Below, piece by piece: positions 45,035 through 54,489 of a stretch of DNA of 64,000 nt. The notes below the pieces were generated by a model. That model did no database searches and was not told the DNA's origin. It saw only the letters and a program-made list of their open reading frames with translations. The stretch's first letter is position 1. Each line of letters begins with the position of its first letter. Source of the stretch: Bacillus sp. NTK074B (lineage in GTDB: Bacteria; Bacillota; Bacilli; Bacillales; Bacillaceae_B). Made by a program: the position numbers and the translations under genes. The stretch covers positions 62,001 to 126,000 of the forward strand of contig NZ_JAFKOH010000006.1 of the NCBI RefSeq assembly GCF_017303375.1, in the 5' to 3' direction.

Positions 45035-46401
45035 AGAGCCTTTATATCCGGATCGTTGTTGTCACCCTTTTCATCATGTTGATAAGCAGCGTAATCGCCT
45101 TTATTGGCTCGAACCTTTACTATCAGAAGATCTTAAAGCCTTCCAATGATAAGAAAAACACAGAAATCGCCAATGATGTGGTAGATCTATTTGAAGCTGC
45201 CTCCATGGACGAATCCACTTTTTTTGAAAAGACGGCTAAACTCAGTTATCAATTTTACGTAACGGATGGAAAGGGAGAAGGCACATTTTACGGAGCCGCT
45301 TTTCGGAATCGATCCCTGCCCCCCGGTGTGATACAGGATGTATTGAATGGCCATACATACCACGGCATGGCTGAATATCCTTCTACTACTTTTGTGACCG
45401 GCTTTTTCGCTAACGAATTGTCCAACTCGATTGGTGTCCCGATCAAAATCGACGGGAAACCGCATGCCGTGTTCATGAGACCGGACATCAAGCAGCAGTT
45501 CAATGAGATCCACATTCTCCTGGCTGTCCTGCTCCTCCTGACGATCGCACTAACTATGCTGATTGTCTTCTTCAGTACAAGGTATCTGGTGAAGCCGATC
45601 AGGGAGCTCACTGTCGCTACAAAGAAAATCACTGACGGGGATTATTCCATACAGCTGAAGGAGAACCGACAGGATGAGATCGGGACACTTGCCAAATCAT
45701 TCATGTTCATGAGCCGGCAGCTGATGCAGGTCGAACAAATGCGGCAGGAATTCGTTTCGAATGTGTCACATGAGATTCAAACTCCCCTGTCCTCCATGAA
45801 AGGGTATGCGAATCTGATGCGTTCCCCGTCCCTTTCCAAAGAAGAGCAGGATGCCTACTCCAAGGTGATTGAATCTGAAAGCACACGGTTGTCCAAGGTT
45901 AGCAAACAGCTTTTGACCCTTGCCTCTCTTGATAAGGATCATGGAGTCATCAATTGTGAATCTGTTAATTTGACGGGGATGCTGCAAACTCTCATTAGTC
46001 AAACGAGATGGCTGTGGGAAGAAAAAGACCTTGCCCTTTCACTGGAGGCAGATGAGGTAACCTATCCAGGAAACGAAGATCTGCTTTACCAGGCCTTCGA
46101 GAACCTTTTATCCAACAGCATTAAATACACACCCCCTGAAGGTGAAATCCGTCTTTCCCTTCACCAGGAAGTAAAAGGCATCATGTTTAGGATAGAGGAT
46201 AACGGAATCGGCATTCCTCCAGAACATATCGGTAAGATCTTTGAACGTTTTTACAAAGTGGATGAGTCACGCAGTCATGAACGGAACAGCAGCGGACTCG
46301 GTCTCTCCATTGTGAAGAAAATCATCACTCTTCATCATGGAGAAATTCATGTAGTAAGCATTCCAGACGGTGGGACTACCTTTACACTGACGCTTCCTTA
46401 A
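45031..46401 (+). CDS. hssS: heme sensor histidine kinase HssS
   Basis: The 456-residue kinase has membrane helices at about residues 8-28 and 162-182 flanking a roughly 130-residue sensor domain, then HAMP (RYLVKPIRELTVATKKI), His247 (NVSHEIQTPLSS) and ATPase boxes (NLLSNSIKY, DNGIGIP, SSGLGLSIVKK). The sensor segments FYGAAFR, YHGM, FVTGFF and HAVFMRPDI have direct counterparts in S. aureus HssS. It starts with GTG overlapping the hssR stop codon. It responds to heme stress and phosphorylates HssR. Confidence 0.92.
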   Translation: MKSLYIRIVVVTLFIMLISSVIAFIGSNLYYQKILKPSNDKKNTEIANDVVDLFEAASMDESTFFEKTAKLSYQFYVTDGKGEGTFYGAAFRNRSLPPGVIQDVLNGHTYHGMAEYPSTTFVTGFFANELSNSIGVPIKIDGKPHAVFMRPDIKQQFNEIHILLAVLLLLTIALTMLIVFFSTRYLVKPIRELTVATKKITDGDYSIQLKENRQDEIGTLAKSFMFMSRQLMQVEQMRQEFVSNVSHEIQTPLSSMKGYANLMRSPSLSKEEQDAYSKVIESESTRLSKVSKQLLTLASLDKDHGVINCESVNLTGMLQTLISQTRWLWEEKDLALSLEADEVTYPGNEDLLYQAFENLLSNSIKYTPPEGEIRLSLHQEVKGIMFRIEDNGIGIPPEHIGKIFERFYKVDESRSHERNSSGLGLSIVKKIITLHHGEIHVVSIPDGGTTFTLTLP

Positions 46402-46407
46402 TCCTAT

Positions 46408-46427
46408 GTTCATCTTCCGTTCATACT
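46408..46427 (+). promoter_or_regulatory. HssR-type direct repeat upstream of hrtB
   Basis: GTTCATCTT-CC-GTTCATACT is a tandem 9-base repeat with a 2-base gap, between hssS and hrtB. It resembles the direct repeat that HssR binds in the staphylococcal hrtAB promoter (GTTCATATT-N2-GTTCATATT, from memory). Confidence 0.65.
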
Positions 46428-46452
46428 TTCCTTTTATGATGAAGGGGAAGGT

Positions 46453-47511
46453 ATGAAAGGGAAGGTGATTTTTTTGTTTCTCGCATGGAAAGAAATTCGC
46501 TATGCCAAAATGAAGTTCTTATTAATTACAGGCATCATCACATTGATTACCAGCCTGGTGTTATCGATATCCGGATTGGCCAATGGTTTGTCCGTGGATA
46601 ACGCCTCTGCCATAAAGAACATGACCGCTGACACATACGTGGTCGAAAAAAGCGATCAACATCAACTTGAACGATCTATGATGACACCTGACGATATCGA
46701 CGCTGTAAAAGGGGGCTCTCCCCTTGGATTGAAGATGGTGGAAATGACCCATGAAGGGGAAACCGTGAATATCAGTCTCTTCGCCATAGATTATGACGGC
46801 CCATTCATGCCGGCAGGAGAAGAAAGTGTGAAACTTGCACCTTACGAGATCATTGCAGACCCCGGCCTAAAAAAAGAAGGATACAAGCCTGGGGACACTT
46901 TCACCTATGGAGAGAAAACTTGGATCATACGGGGATTTACGAAAGAACGCTTCAGTTACGGGCATACGCCGGCCATGTTCACGTCGATTGAGACGTGGAA
47001 GGATCTGCTTGGTGATGACCTTAGATATCAGGCACTTCTCTTCACAGACCATGAAGGAGATGATATCCCTTTCAATCTGGAGGCGGCAACCAAGGATGAC
47101 ATTCTTTCAAACGTACCGGGTTTTTCGGCGGAACAGGGGTCTTTAAAGATGATGGTGATCTTTTTGCTCATCATTTCGGCGATCGTACTGGCAACGTTCT
47201 TCTATGTCATGACGCTGCAAAAGCTTCATCAATACGGGGTACTGAAAGCAATAGGGACAAAAGCAGGCATTCTCCTTCGCGCCCTTTTTGTCCAGATTTC
47301 CATTCTTTCGATCTTCGGAATCCTGACAGGAAATACCCTTACGTATGGATTGACACAACTGATTCCCGGGGATGTCCCGTTTGAAATAACTTCCGGAATG
47401 ATCCTCTTATACAGCGGTTTGATTATGGCCATGGCTTGGATCGGTTCCCTCCTATCCTTCAGGAGCATTATGAATGTAGATCCTTTAGAAGCAATCGGAG
47501 GGGTGAATTAA
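46453..47511 (+). CDS. hrtB: heme-detoxification ABC transporter permease HrtB
   Basis: The 352-residue FtsX/MacB-type permease has one N-terminal helix (about 23-45), a roughly 190-residue extracytoplasmic domain, and three C-terminal helices, ending SIMNVDPLEAIGGVN. The AFFYVMT-like TFFYVMTLQKLHQYGVLKAIG stretch equals staphylococcal HrtB. With HrtA it expels excess heme from the membrane. ATG 46453 follows GAAGGGGAAGG. A TTG 21 bases later has AAGGTG before it and would give the family's usual N-terminus, so the start is uncertain. Confidence 0.9.
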   Translation: MKGKVIFLFLAWKEIRYAKMKFLLITGIITLITSLVLSISGLANGLSVDNASAIKNMTADTYVVEKSDQHQLERSMMTPDDIDAVKGGSPLGLKMVEMTHEGETVNISLFAIDYDGPFMPAGEESVKLAPYEIIADPGLKKEGYKPGDTFTYGEKTWIIRGFTKERFSYGHTPAMFTSIETWKDLLGDDLRYQALLFTDHEGDDIPFNLEAATKDDILSNVPGFSAEQGSLKMMVIFLLIISAIVLATFFYVMTLQKLHQYGVLKAIGTKAGILLRALFVQISILSIFGILTGNTLTYGLTQLIPGDVPFEITSGMILLYSGLIMAMAWIGSLLSFRSIMNVDPLEAIGGVN

Positions 47512-47512
47512 G

Positions 47513-48166
47513 ATGACATCGATTTTGGAATTAAACGGGGTTACGAAGACATACAAACAGGGACATGAACGACTCACGGTCCTTGATCATATTTCCATGA
47601 GGGTCAACAGCGGGGAGTTCGGTGCGATCCTTGGGCCTTCCGGTTCTGGAAAAAGCACACTCCTGTCCATCATCGGGGCGTTGACCAGTCCTTCAAGTGG
47701 TGAAGTGATCATCAACGGGAGAAACGTCCATGAGATGAATGAAAAAGAACAAACGTCCCTGCGCCTCAAGGAAATAGGCTTTATCTTTCAACAATCCAAT
47801 CTGGTTCCATTTCTGACCGTCGAAGAACAATTACTGCTCGTCGGAAAGCTCACCAGCCAGAAGGACCGCCTTCAGGAACGGGCATTGGAATTATTGTCTC
47901 ATCTTGGACTTGAAGAACGGCGCTTCCATTACCCTAAACAGCTCTCAGGCGGCGAACAGCAGCGGGTCGCCATTGCACGTGCCCTAATGAATGAACCGAA
48001 GCTGATTCTTGCCGATGAACCCACAGCGAGCCTCGACCGGGAAAGGGGAAAATCCGTAGTGGAATTATTAGTGAAAGAAACGAAAGAAAGGAATATTGCC
48101 ACCATCATGGTCACCCATGATGAGTCAATGATCGGGGAATGTGACTGGGTGTATCGGATGGGGTAA
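47513..48166 (+). CDS. hrtA: heme-detoxification ABC transporter ATPase HrtA
   Basis: The 217-residue ATPase has Walker A GPSGSGKST, Q-loop FQQSNLVPFLTV, signature LSGGEQQRVAIARAL, Walker B LILADEPTASLD and the switch His in VTHDES. It is of the MacB/LolD type that pairs with FtsX-like permeases. It starts 1 bp after the hrtB stop codon. A terminator follows, so the operon is complete. Confidence 0.93.
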   Translation: MTSILELNGVTKTYKQGHERLTVLDHISMRVNSGEFGAILGPSGSGKSTLLSIIGALTSPSSGEVIINGRNVHEMNEKEQTSLRLKEIGFIFQQSNLVPFLTVEEQLLLVGKLTSQKDRLQERALELLSHLGLEERRFHYPKQLSGGEQQRVAIARALMNEPKLILADEPTASLDRERGKSVVELLVKETKERNIATIMVTHDESMIGECDWVYRMG

Positions 48167-48167
48167 A

Positions 48168-48204
48168 GAAGAAAGTGCCAGGATACCTGTCAGGCACTTT
48201 CTTC
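48168..48204. terminator. bidirectional intrinsic terminator
   Basis: A 12-bp stem GAAGAAAGTGCC / GGCACTTTCTTC lies between hrtA and the convergent membrane-protein gene and covers the last codons of the latter. Confidence 0.85.
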
Positions 48205-49221
48205 ATTTTGCTTCATTAGTCCCTTCAATTTCTCTGGATCATCCACTCTCAAAGCCACTTTGGACACCTCTTCTTTTCTACCCATGAACAACGTCGCTTC
48301 GACAGGCTCCTTCAAGAACAGGATCACTTGAGGAAGAATCTCTTCAAAGTCTTTCTGCATAAAGATCATGGTGCCTTTATTTGGCTTCTTCTCTACCCAT
48401 TCTATCCGTTCAATATTTGACAGGGGCAGAATCAGTCGCTGCCCAAGTCCCTGAGCCATGTGCATCGAGCCATTTTTCACTTCTACAGGATGCAAACGTG
48501 TAACCTGGATCTCTGCAAGTACGAGGATAATGCTATACACGTTTAAAACGAGCAGAATGAATGACAGGATCGGAAATTTAGAGTGAAGCCACCAGTGAAG
48601 ACCGATTGTTTCAATGGCAACGGCATGAATGAGCATGATATGCATGGCGATGGCACTGGTATTATGATGCATCGTGACCACCCCGTCATGAGAAGGGACT
48701 TTTTTCCGCCAGCTGAAGAAGGCGTAATACATCATCAGGATCTCAGATGCCACGATTCGAATGAGTGGGAGTCTGCTTACCTTTCTTTCCACCGCAGGAA
48801 GGAATGAAAAGATCGGACCTGTTTGGGATGATCTCATTTCGGCCCGGATGACCGGAATTCTCTTGAGTAGAAGGAAGATCAGCCCCAGTTCCGCCAGAAA
48901 GAACAAGGCTTCAAAGCTAATCCCTGAGTACAGGAGGATCGTATAGGGAGCGAAGAATTCTTCTGGAATGATGACTCTTGCCAGTACCAATCCAAATACG
49001 AGGAATCCGGCTGCCTGCTTCTTTGACACTTTAAACGCCGCATAGGCAAGTGCCGGTGAAATGATGACCAGATCTACTAAAGATCCCAGTACGGCACCTC
49101 GATCAAGTTCAATGACCAGAAACTGTTGCACGATTGGTTGATACAGCAGGACATTGCTGAAGAGCACGAGTGTTAACAGGGCAAGTGCCCATAGTGACCA
49201 TTTCGAATTTCGGAGAACCAT
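48190..49221 (-). CDS. multi-pass membrane protein with soluble C-terminal domain, unknown
   Basis: The 343-residue protein has about nine hydrophobic helices up to residue 250 and a roughly 90-residue soluble end with beta character (LGQRLILPLSNIERIEWV), which looks like a PH-like domain. ATG 49221 follows GGGAGGTG. The family is not recognised with confidence. A histidine-rich segment VVTMHHNTSAIAMHIMLIHAVAIE in the helices may bind a metal or cofactor. It is transcribed alone. Confidence 0.6.
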   Translation of the reverse strand: MVLRNSKWSLWALALLTLVLFSNVLLYQPIVQQFLVIELDRGAVLGSLVDLVIISPALAYAAFKVSKKQAAGFLVFGLVLARVIIPEEFFAPYTILLYSGISFEALFFLAELGLIFLLLKRIPVIRAEMRSSQTGPIFSFLPAVERKVSRLPLIRIVASEILMMYYAFFSWRKKVPSHDGVVTMHHNTSAIAMHIMLIHAVAIETIGLHWWLHSKFPILSFILLVLNVYSIILVLAEIQVTRLHPVEVKNGSMHMAQGLGQRLILPLSNIERIEWVEKKPNKGTMIFMQKDFEEILPQVILFLKEPVEATLFMGRKEEVSKVALRVDDPEKLKGLMKQNEESA

Positions 49222-49262
49222 GTTCACACCTCCCAATTCCACATCTATTCCATTTACTTACA

Positions 49263-50353
49263 TTATAACTCTTTCAGCTTGTTTCGGAAATCTTCGTCTC
49301 TTAGAATAGTCAGCATGAATGAATTCATACTCCCTGATATTGTCTCTGACTCCCCTGCTTCCAACTCGTTTATAAAGAACGCAACTTCTGTTGAATTTCC
49401 TTCTTTATCTGTTGCGTACGCAGCATTCGTGAAGAGGAACTCTGTGGATCCCCCTTTTTGTCCGGCATGCTTTAACCATTCACGATTGGAAGGATTCTCC
49501 ATAATCCCTTCCATTACAGCATCCAATCGCTCTTGTGTTTCACGTTGAAAAAAGGTCTTTGAATTCAATTTCCCCATGAGAGTGGCGTATTCAAAAGTGG
49601 TACTTCGGGTCAATCTGTCGGACCAAATTTTGTCCAGCCGCTTACTTGAATGCTCATTCTCAAGGTACAGAGCTTTTTCACCTTCTTTTAACTGTTGTGA
49701 AACAATTTGAGCGATTCATATGTATTCCTCTTTTGACATTTCCTTTACCTTTGTCTCGATATAGTCTTTAGTATAGAAAGGATTTTTCATCTTCAAATAC
49801 GTTGGAATCAGCATGGCCCCATTGACCGGGTAAAGAGCCTCATGTTAATCCCCAACTCGTCCAGTGATTCGTTAATTTCCTCGATTCCAAGAAGGTCCAT
49901 TAAATAGTCAGTGTTTGCGTTGGAGCTGAATACTATCATTCCTTTCACCACGTTTTCGAGGTTAGTACTATTTCCAAGCAGCAGTCCCTTTTCTTTGGAA
50001 TATGCTATCCAGTCTTCATGGGCTCCCCCATCCGTATTAGGGAGATAATAATGATCAAGTTCTTCCAGGGAAACGTTCAGGGATTGATCCAATCTCTGTT
50101 CCCCGCATTGCTTTGCATACTCTATGGCGATGATGGTCTTCATCGCACTTGCTAGCGGGAACATCTCATCTTCCCTGACGGACACGAGCGTTTCCCCATT
50201 CCGATTCACCGTTAGGCTCCAATTCTCATTATGTTTCAAATAGTGTAATAGATAGCCCTCATCTCTTTTCCCCGCTTGCTGCCTAACGCCGGCCACAATT
50301 ATGATCAAAGCGATAACCAAAACGATTCCACTAATGAATAAAGCCATCTTCAT
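49263..50353 (-). pseudogene. broken serine beta-lactamase-like hydrolase gene
   Basis: Pieces of one protein are encoded in order. The first (50353 to about 49845) has a membrane anchor and the SxxK motif FPLASAMK (Ser69-Lys72) and SSN at FSSNANTD. A frameshift at about 49841-49850, consistent with one lost base, moves the frame; the sequence then continues EALYPVNGAMLIPTYL to a TGA at 49716-49718, and in the same frame goes on to KHAGQKGGSTEF, the KTG-like motif. The TGA replaces what was probably a Trp codon. All three active-site motifs survive, so decay is recent. Only the N-terminal piece has a ribosome binding site. Confidence 0.85.
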
Positions 50354-50435
50354 TTCCTCCTCTCCTATCTAAATATTGATACATTGATACTATATATACG
50401 GTTCCAAAATGAAAAATGTTTCATTTCACCAACGT

Positions 50436-50469
50436 AAAAAAACCTATCCACTGTGTAATGGATAGGTTT
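50436..50469 (-). terminator. intrinsic terminator of the EamA gene
   Basis: An 11-bp stem AAACCTATCCA / TGGATAGGTTT with loop CTGTGTAA is followed, on the minus strand, by TTTTTTT. Confidence 0.88.
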
Positions 50470-50479
50470 AGTATTTCGT

Positions 50480-51346
50480 TCATGCTGCCTGATTTTTACC
50501 GGCTTCATTATTTTTCAAGAACATGTAAAGTGACGCGCCGAAAATCACAATGTATCCAATGATACTGTATACATCAGGAATCTGTCCGAACAGGAAGATG
50601 CTGATAAGAGCGGAGTATACAACCGTCGAATAGAAGAAGATCGAAATCTCCCTTGCAGGAGCATACTTGTACGCAATCGTGATCCCGAATTGACCGACTG
50701 TCGCAAAGACACCTGCCGATAACAGGTAAACCCACTGCTTAGCGCTCATTGGTTCATAAAACCCGATGACAAACGGCAGCAGCACGACGGTCGTGAAGAA
50801 GGAGAAGTAAAAGACGACTGTGTAAAACTTCTCCTTGCTCCCGAGCACCCGGAGGACTGTGTACGCTCCTGCGGCAAATATAGCAGAAAACACTCCTGCC
50901 AGATACGGAATGACATCAAAAGAAAAAGCCGGTTTGATGATGAACAATGTCCCGATGAACGCAATGATGATCGCCACCACCTGAAATACGCGGGTTCGTT
51001 CTTTCAAGAACAGAGCGGAAAAGATAATAGTCAAAAATGGACTCAGCTTGTTCAGCATATCGGCATCGGATAACACGAGATGATCGATCGCATAGAAGAA
51101 CAGCACAATTCCAACGGCGCCTAATGAGGAACGGAGCAATAGAAGCTTTTGATTTTCTTTTTTCCCAAATAGTCTTTCCTTATGATACCGGACAAAACCG
51201 AATGCAATGAAGGCAGAGACGATATTCCGGAAGAAAGTTTTCTGGATCGTCGGCACATCCCCGGATAACTTCACAAAAGCCGCCATCAGGGAGAAGCCGA
51301 ACGCTGATAGTAATAATAACAAAATTCCTTTATTTCGATTTGACAT
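50480..51346 (-). CDS. EamA/DMT-family transporter
   Basis: The 288-residue membrane protein has ten helices in two EamA repeats. The start KGILLLLLSAFGFSLMAAFVKL, the FFRNIVSAF loop and the repeat-two segment ISIFFYSTVVYSALISIFLF are typical of the DMT superfamily. It is a predicted exporter with unknown substrate, only distantly similar to the other DMT gene at 21753. It has its own terminator and a GGAGG site. Confidence 0.85.
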   Translation of the reverse strand: MSNRNKGILLLLLSAFGFSLMAAFVKLSGDVPTIQKTFFRNIVSAFIAFGFVRYHKERLFGKKENQKLLLLRSSLGAVGIVLFFYAIDHLVLSDADMLNKLSPFLTIIFSALFLKERTRVFQVVAIIIAFIGTLFIIKPAFSFDVIPYLAGVFSAIFAAGAYTVLRVLGSKEKFYTVVFYFSFFTTVVLLPFVIGFYEPMSAKQWVYLLSAGVFATVGQFGITIAYKYAPAREISIFFYSTVVYSALISIFLFGQIPDVYSIIGYIVIFGASLYMFLKNNEAGKNQAA

Positions 51347-51771
51347 GACTTCCTCCGATAATCAACAATTTAACAACTCAATCAGTGTAACAAAAAAAGG
51401 GGGCAAAGAAAAAAATCCGAACTCTCACCTATCATTTCCTTGAAAAAGGTATAGTATTGCATACGGGCAGGACCTGAGTGAAGCGATTTCATTTACAATT
51501 AGAGAACTGTACATGGAAGGTTCAAAGGAAGGGAAAGTCGTGCCGGAGGACTACACATCTAACCTGATCCTAATGAACAAGGCTTTAAGGACACACAGTA
51601 TGTGCAAATCCCTGGGAAATGACGCGGATCTTTGTTCATTTTGGTCTTTATACCGGTTTGTATGTTTGGCACTGACATTTATCTTTGAGCATGAGGATTA
51701 TGAGATGATGAGGCCTTATGCGGTTCTTCAATGAAGAAAATCAAAAGCCCCCGTAAGGAGGCCTTCCCGGC
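51347..51771. other. 425-bp intergenic stretch with one doubtful reading frame
   Basis: Apart from the frame at 51513-51734, only promoter-like AT-rich sequence for the EamA gene on the left and a weak hairpin (AAGCC / GGCTT with inner AAGG/CCTT) near 51745-51775 on the right are seen. Confidence 0.5.
51513..51734 (+). CDS. doubtful 73-codon reading frame, possible gene remnant
   Basis: The frame starts MEGSKEGKVVPEDYTSN and is open about 50 codons further upstream without a start codon or ribosome binding site. That extension (YGQDLSEAISFTIRELY) reads like protein rather than random sequence. It may be the 3' remnant of an older gene. The family is not recognised. Confidence 0.25.
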   Translation: MEGSKEGKVVPEDYTSNLILMNKALRTHSMCKSLGNDADLCSFWSLYRFVCLALTFIFEHEDYEMMRPYAVLQ

Positions 51772-52629
51772 TTATTTTTTCATAATCGGGACCCACACTT
51801 CACACCGATAGTCCTCATCGTTTGGATTACCAGGTGGATACAGCTCAAATTCCGGGGCATCCCCATGTTCATAACCCGTGGATGGGAACCATTCAGAGAA
51901 AATGCGCTTCCAAACAGTTTGAATCGCTTCCGGCATCGGACCCACTGATTCAAATACCGCCCATGTGGCTGCGGGGATCTTTTTCACCTCCAGTGAAGGT
52001 TCTTTATCAGACTTTTTAGCAGCTCCGATAAAATAGGTGAACTCTTCATTGGGGTGATCAAACTCCATACAGATCCCGAGCATTTCGTCATTACCAGCTG
52101 CCTCACAAATCGTTCCGTCTAAACCGGAACTATTCACTTCTTCCCAGAATGCAGGGATATCCTGCAAATTTTGACCATTGTTAGTGGAGACTCTTTTCCC
52201 TTTCCCAATTACTTGAAAAGCATCTTTTTCAACGATTTTATAATTCATTTCAACTTCCCCTTTAAGTTGGATTTGGAAGGAGATGCGAGGAAATGCTTTC
52301 AGAGGGGTACCCGATTCCCTCACCTGGGATGGAGCTGCACCATGCGCTCTTCGGAAGGCTTTCGAGAAGGATTCGGGTGTTTCATACCCATACTTCAATG
52401 CGACATCGATGACCTTCGAATTCTCGTTGTTTAGTTCCTGGGCAGCCAGAGTCAGTCTTCTCCTCCGGATATACTCAGCCACGGTGCACCCTGTGACTAA
52501 AGAAAACAATCTTTGAAAATGGAATTTAGAATGGAGAGACAGCCTGGCAAGCTCCTCCATCTCAATTTCCCCTTCCAGATTTTCCTCTATATACTGAATG
52601 CAGTCATTCATCCTGTGTAGCATTTCCAT
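51772..52629 (-). CDS. AraC-family regulator with GyrI-like effector domain
   Basis: The 285-residue protein begins with a double helix-turn-helix AraC domain (residues about 8-105: MEELARLSLHSKFHFQRLF and DVALKYGYETPESFSKAFRRAHG) and continues with a GyrI-like/BmrR-type ligand domain (about 125-285, AGNDEMLGICMEF, WAVFESVGPMPEAIQTVW). Such proteins sense small hydrophobic or cationic compounds. It is divergent from the amine oxidase gene across 340 bp with a repeat hairpin between. The target is unknown. Confidence 0.87.
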   Translation of the reverse strand: MEMLHRMNDCIQYIEENLEGEIEMEELARLSLHSKFHFQRLFSLVTGCTVAEYIRRRRLTLAAQELNNENSKVIDVALKYGYETPESFSKAFRRAHGAAPSQVRESGTPLKAFPRISFQIQLKGEVEMNYKIVEKDAFQVIGKGKRVSTNNGQNLQDIPAFWEEVNSSGLDGTICEAAGNDEMLGICMEFDHPNEEFTYFIGAAKKSDKEPSLEVKKIPAATWAVFESVGPMPEAIQTVWKRIFSEWFPSTGYEHGDAPEFELYPPGNPNDEDYRCEVWVPIMKK

Positions 52630-52967
52630 TGTTTATCTTCTCCCCACTACCTAAATATACCGTCCAGATTATTAGTAATCCTGTCATTCTGTGCGATGAT
52701 GTGACCGATAGTTGTCAAATCCATTATGCACTATGACCTTAAGACTTTATTTCTGCATTTTTTCACCAATCTCCTCCTTCAGTTGACCTGTTGAAGTACA
52801 TCGTAGAACATAATGAAGAATAGCCAGGAGGGACGGACCTTTAGATTCAAGGTCCGTCCCTGTTTATTTTTTACAAATACAGGATTGAACCAACATCTCC
52901 CGTCTATTCCACTTCTCTCCAATCATATATTTGAATAATGCAGCTTCGCCTAAAGGGGGAAAACGAA
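52630..52967. other. 338-bp divergent intergenic region with repeat hairpin
   Basis: This region separates the AraC-type gene from the amine oxidase gene. It holds one GGGACGGACC hairpin (52828-52862) and otherwise AT-rich sequence. Unlike most copies the hairpin is not at a gene end. Confidence 0.6.
52828..52862. repeat. GGGACGGACC repeat hairpin in a divergent promoter region
   Basis: A 13-bp perfect stem AGGGACGGACCTT / AAGGTCCGTCCCT with 7-base loop TAGATTC is followed by GTTTATTTTTTA, so it has the form of a rightward terminator. Confidence 0.9.
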
Positions 52968-54446
52968 TTGCGAAATAGAGCTGATGATCATCATTACGGT
53001 GATCTTTCTTATCCGGATGATATGATTTCAATCGTTAAGAACGGATTGGGTCCTACACAAAAACCACGGAAAGTGATTATCATCGGTGCAGGTATGGCCG
53101 GATTGGTGGCAGGATCCCTTTTGAAAAAAGCAGGCCATTCCGTTACGATCCTTGAAGGGAATGACCGGATTGGCGGAAGGGTATATACGTTACGGCAACC
53201 TTTTTCAGAAGGTCAATACCTCGATGTAGGTGCCATGCGATTTCCGGAAACCCATGAGTTAGTATTTGAATATATTCGTAAATTCAACTTACCCACCAAT
53301 GAATTCATCAATAAGAGTGATCTCTATCTCGTAAATGGAGTCCAAACAACAGATTCGAATTACAACAAAAATCCGGGTATCTTCAACTATCCCTTCCCCC
53401 CTGAAGAACAGGGCAAAACAGCCATCGAGTTATTATCCTCCGCTGTGAGACCTTTTTTAGACTTGTACGAAAAAGCAAGCCCAGAGGAACAGAAACGGTT
53501 ACGATTGAAGTTTGATCATTATTCCTTCGATGTTTTCTTGAGGTTCAATCCAATTGGAACGTCCCTTACCCCCGAAGCCATTCGTATCGTAAAGGTCATC
53601 CTCGGTATAGAAGGATTTCCAGAACTTTCTTTCGTTGATATACTTCTTGATATTGTCCGAACGGTCTTCAATGACAAATTAAAGTTTTATGAAATAGATG
53701 GTGGAAATGATAAGCTTCCCTACTCCTTCTTGCCGGAGCTTCACCAGAATATCCTCTATGCCCAAAAGGTTCATGGGATTATTCAAAAGGATGACGGCGT
53801 AGAGGTCATCACACGAGATCGCACGACTAACCGTTACCAACGTTTTCTGGGGGATTACACCATCGTGACGGTCCCCTATTCTGTATTCCAATTCATTGAC
53901 GTCCACCCACAGGAATCCATCTCCTTTCATAAATGGAAGGCGATACGGGAGCTGAATTATGTTTCTTCCGTAAAAATCGGGTTGGAATTCAAATCAAAGT
54001 TCTGGGAATCCTTCAAGATTGGAAATATCATAACGGATCTTCCCATCCGATATACGTATCGGCCAAGTCATGGTATCGGGGTCGCCGGTCCCGGTGTCAT
54101 GCTGGGCAGTTACAGCTGGGGACAGAATGCCAATCTGTGGAACAGCTTGCCAGAAGATGAGCGGATTCGGGAAGCACTTCAAGGACTGTATAAAATTTAC
54201 GGAGAACAGGTGTACAAAGAATTTTCAAAAGGGGCCTCCTACAGTTGGGCGGAAAACCAATTCTCTGCCGGATGCTTCACCCTATTTGCCCCCAACCAGG
54301 CTTCGGATTTCTCTGATTCCTTATACTTACCTGAACACCGCATCCACTTTGCCGGAGAACATACCTCCCCTTTCCACGGCTGGGTGGAAGGGGCCATCGA
54401 ATCGGCCATCCGTGCAGCCTACGAGGTCAATAATAGAACGGATTAA
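52968..54446 (+). CDS. flavin amine oxidase family protein
   Basis: The 492-residue protein has the FAD-binding start VIIIGAGMAGLVAGSLL, EGNDRIGGR and YLDVGAMRFP, and the C-terminal flavin motif HRIHFAGEHTSPFHGWVEGAIES, as in monoamine and L-amino acid oxidases. It would oxidise an amine or amino acid to the imine with O2 as acceptor. I chose TTG 52968, 8 bases after AAAGGGGG; an in-frame ATG 30 bases upstream has no site. The substrate is unknown. A repeat hairpin forms its terminator. Confidence 0.85.
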   Translation: MRNRADDHHYGDLSYPDDMISIVKNGLGPTQKPRKVIIIGAGMAGLVAGSLLKKAGHSVTILEGNDRIGGRVYTLRQPFSEGQYLDVGAMRFPETHELVFEYIRKFNLPTNEFINKSDLYLVNGVQTTDSNYNKNPGIFNYPFPPEEQGKTAIELLSSAVRPFLDLYEKASPEEQKRLRLKFDHYSFDVFLRFNPIGTSLTPEAIRIVKVILGIEGFPELSFVDILLDIVRTVFNDKLKFYEIDGGNDKLPYSFLPELHQNILYAQKVHGIIQKDDGVEVITRDRTTNRYQRFLGDYTIVTVPYSVFQFIDVHPQESISFHKWKAIRELNYVSSVKIGLEFKSKFWESFKIGNIITDLPIRYTYRPSHGIGVAGPGVMLGSYSWGQNANLWNSLPEDERIREALQGLYKIYGEQVYKEFSKGASYSWAENQFSAGCFTLFAPNQASDFSDSLYLPEHRIHFAGEHTSPFHGWVEGAIESAIRAAYEVNNRTD

Positions 54447-54489
54447 ATAGAGGGACGGACCTTTCTTCGAAAGGTCCGTCCCTCTATTT
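54445..54489. terminator. GGGACGGACC repeat hairpin acting as bidirectional terminator
   Basis: A 21-bp perfect stem starting AAATAGAGGGACGGACC with a 3-base loop TTC (54466-54468) lies exactly between the convergent amine oxidase and oxidoreductase genes, overlapping the first stop codon, followed by TTTATTTTA. Confidence 0.9.
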
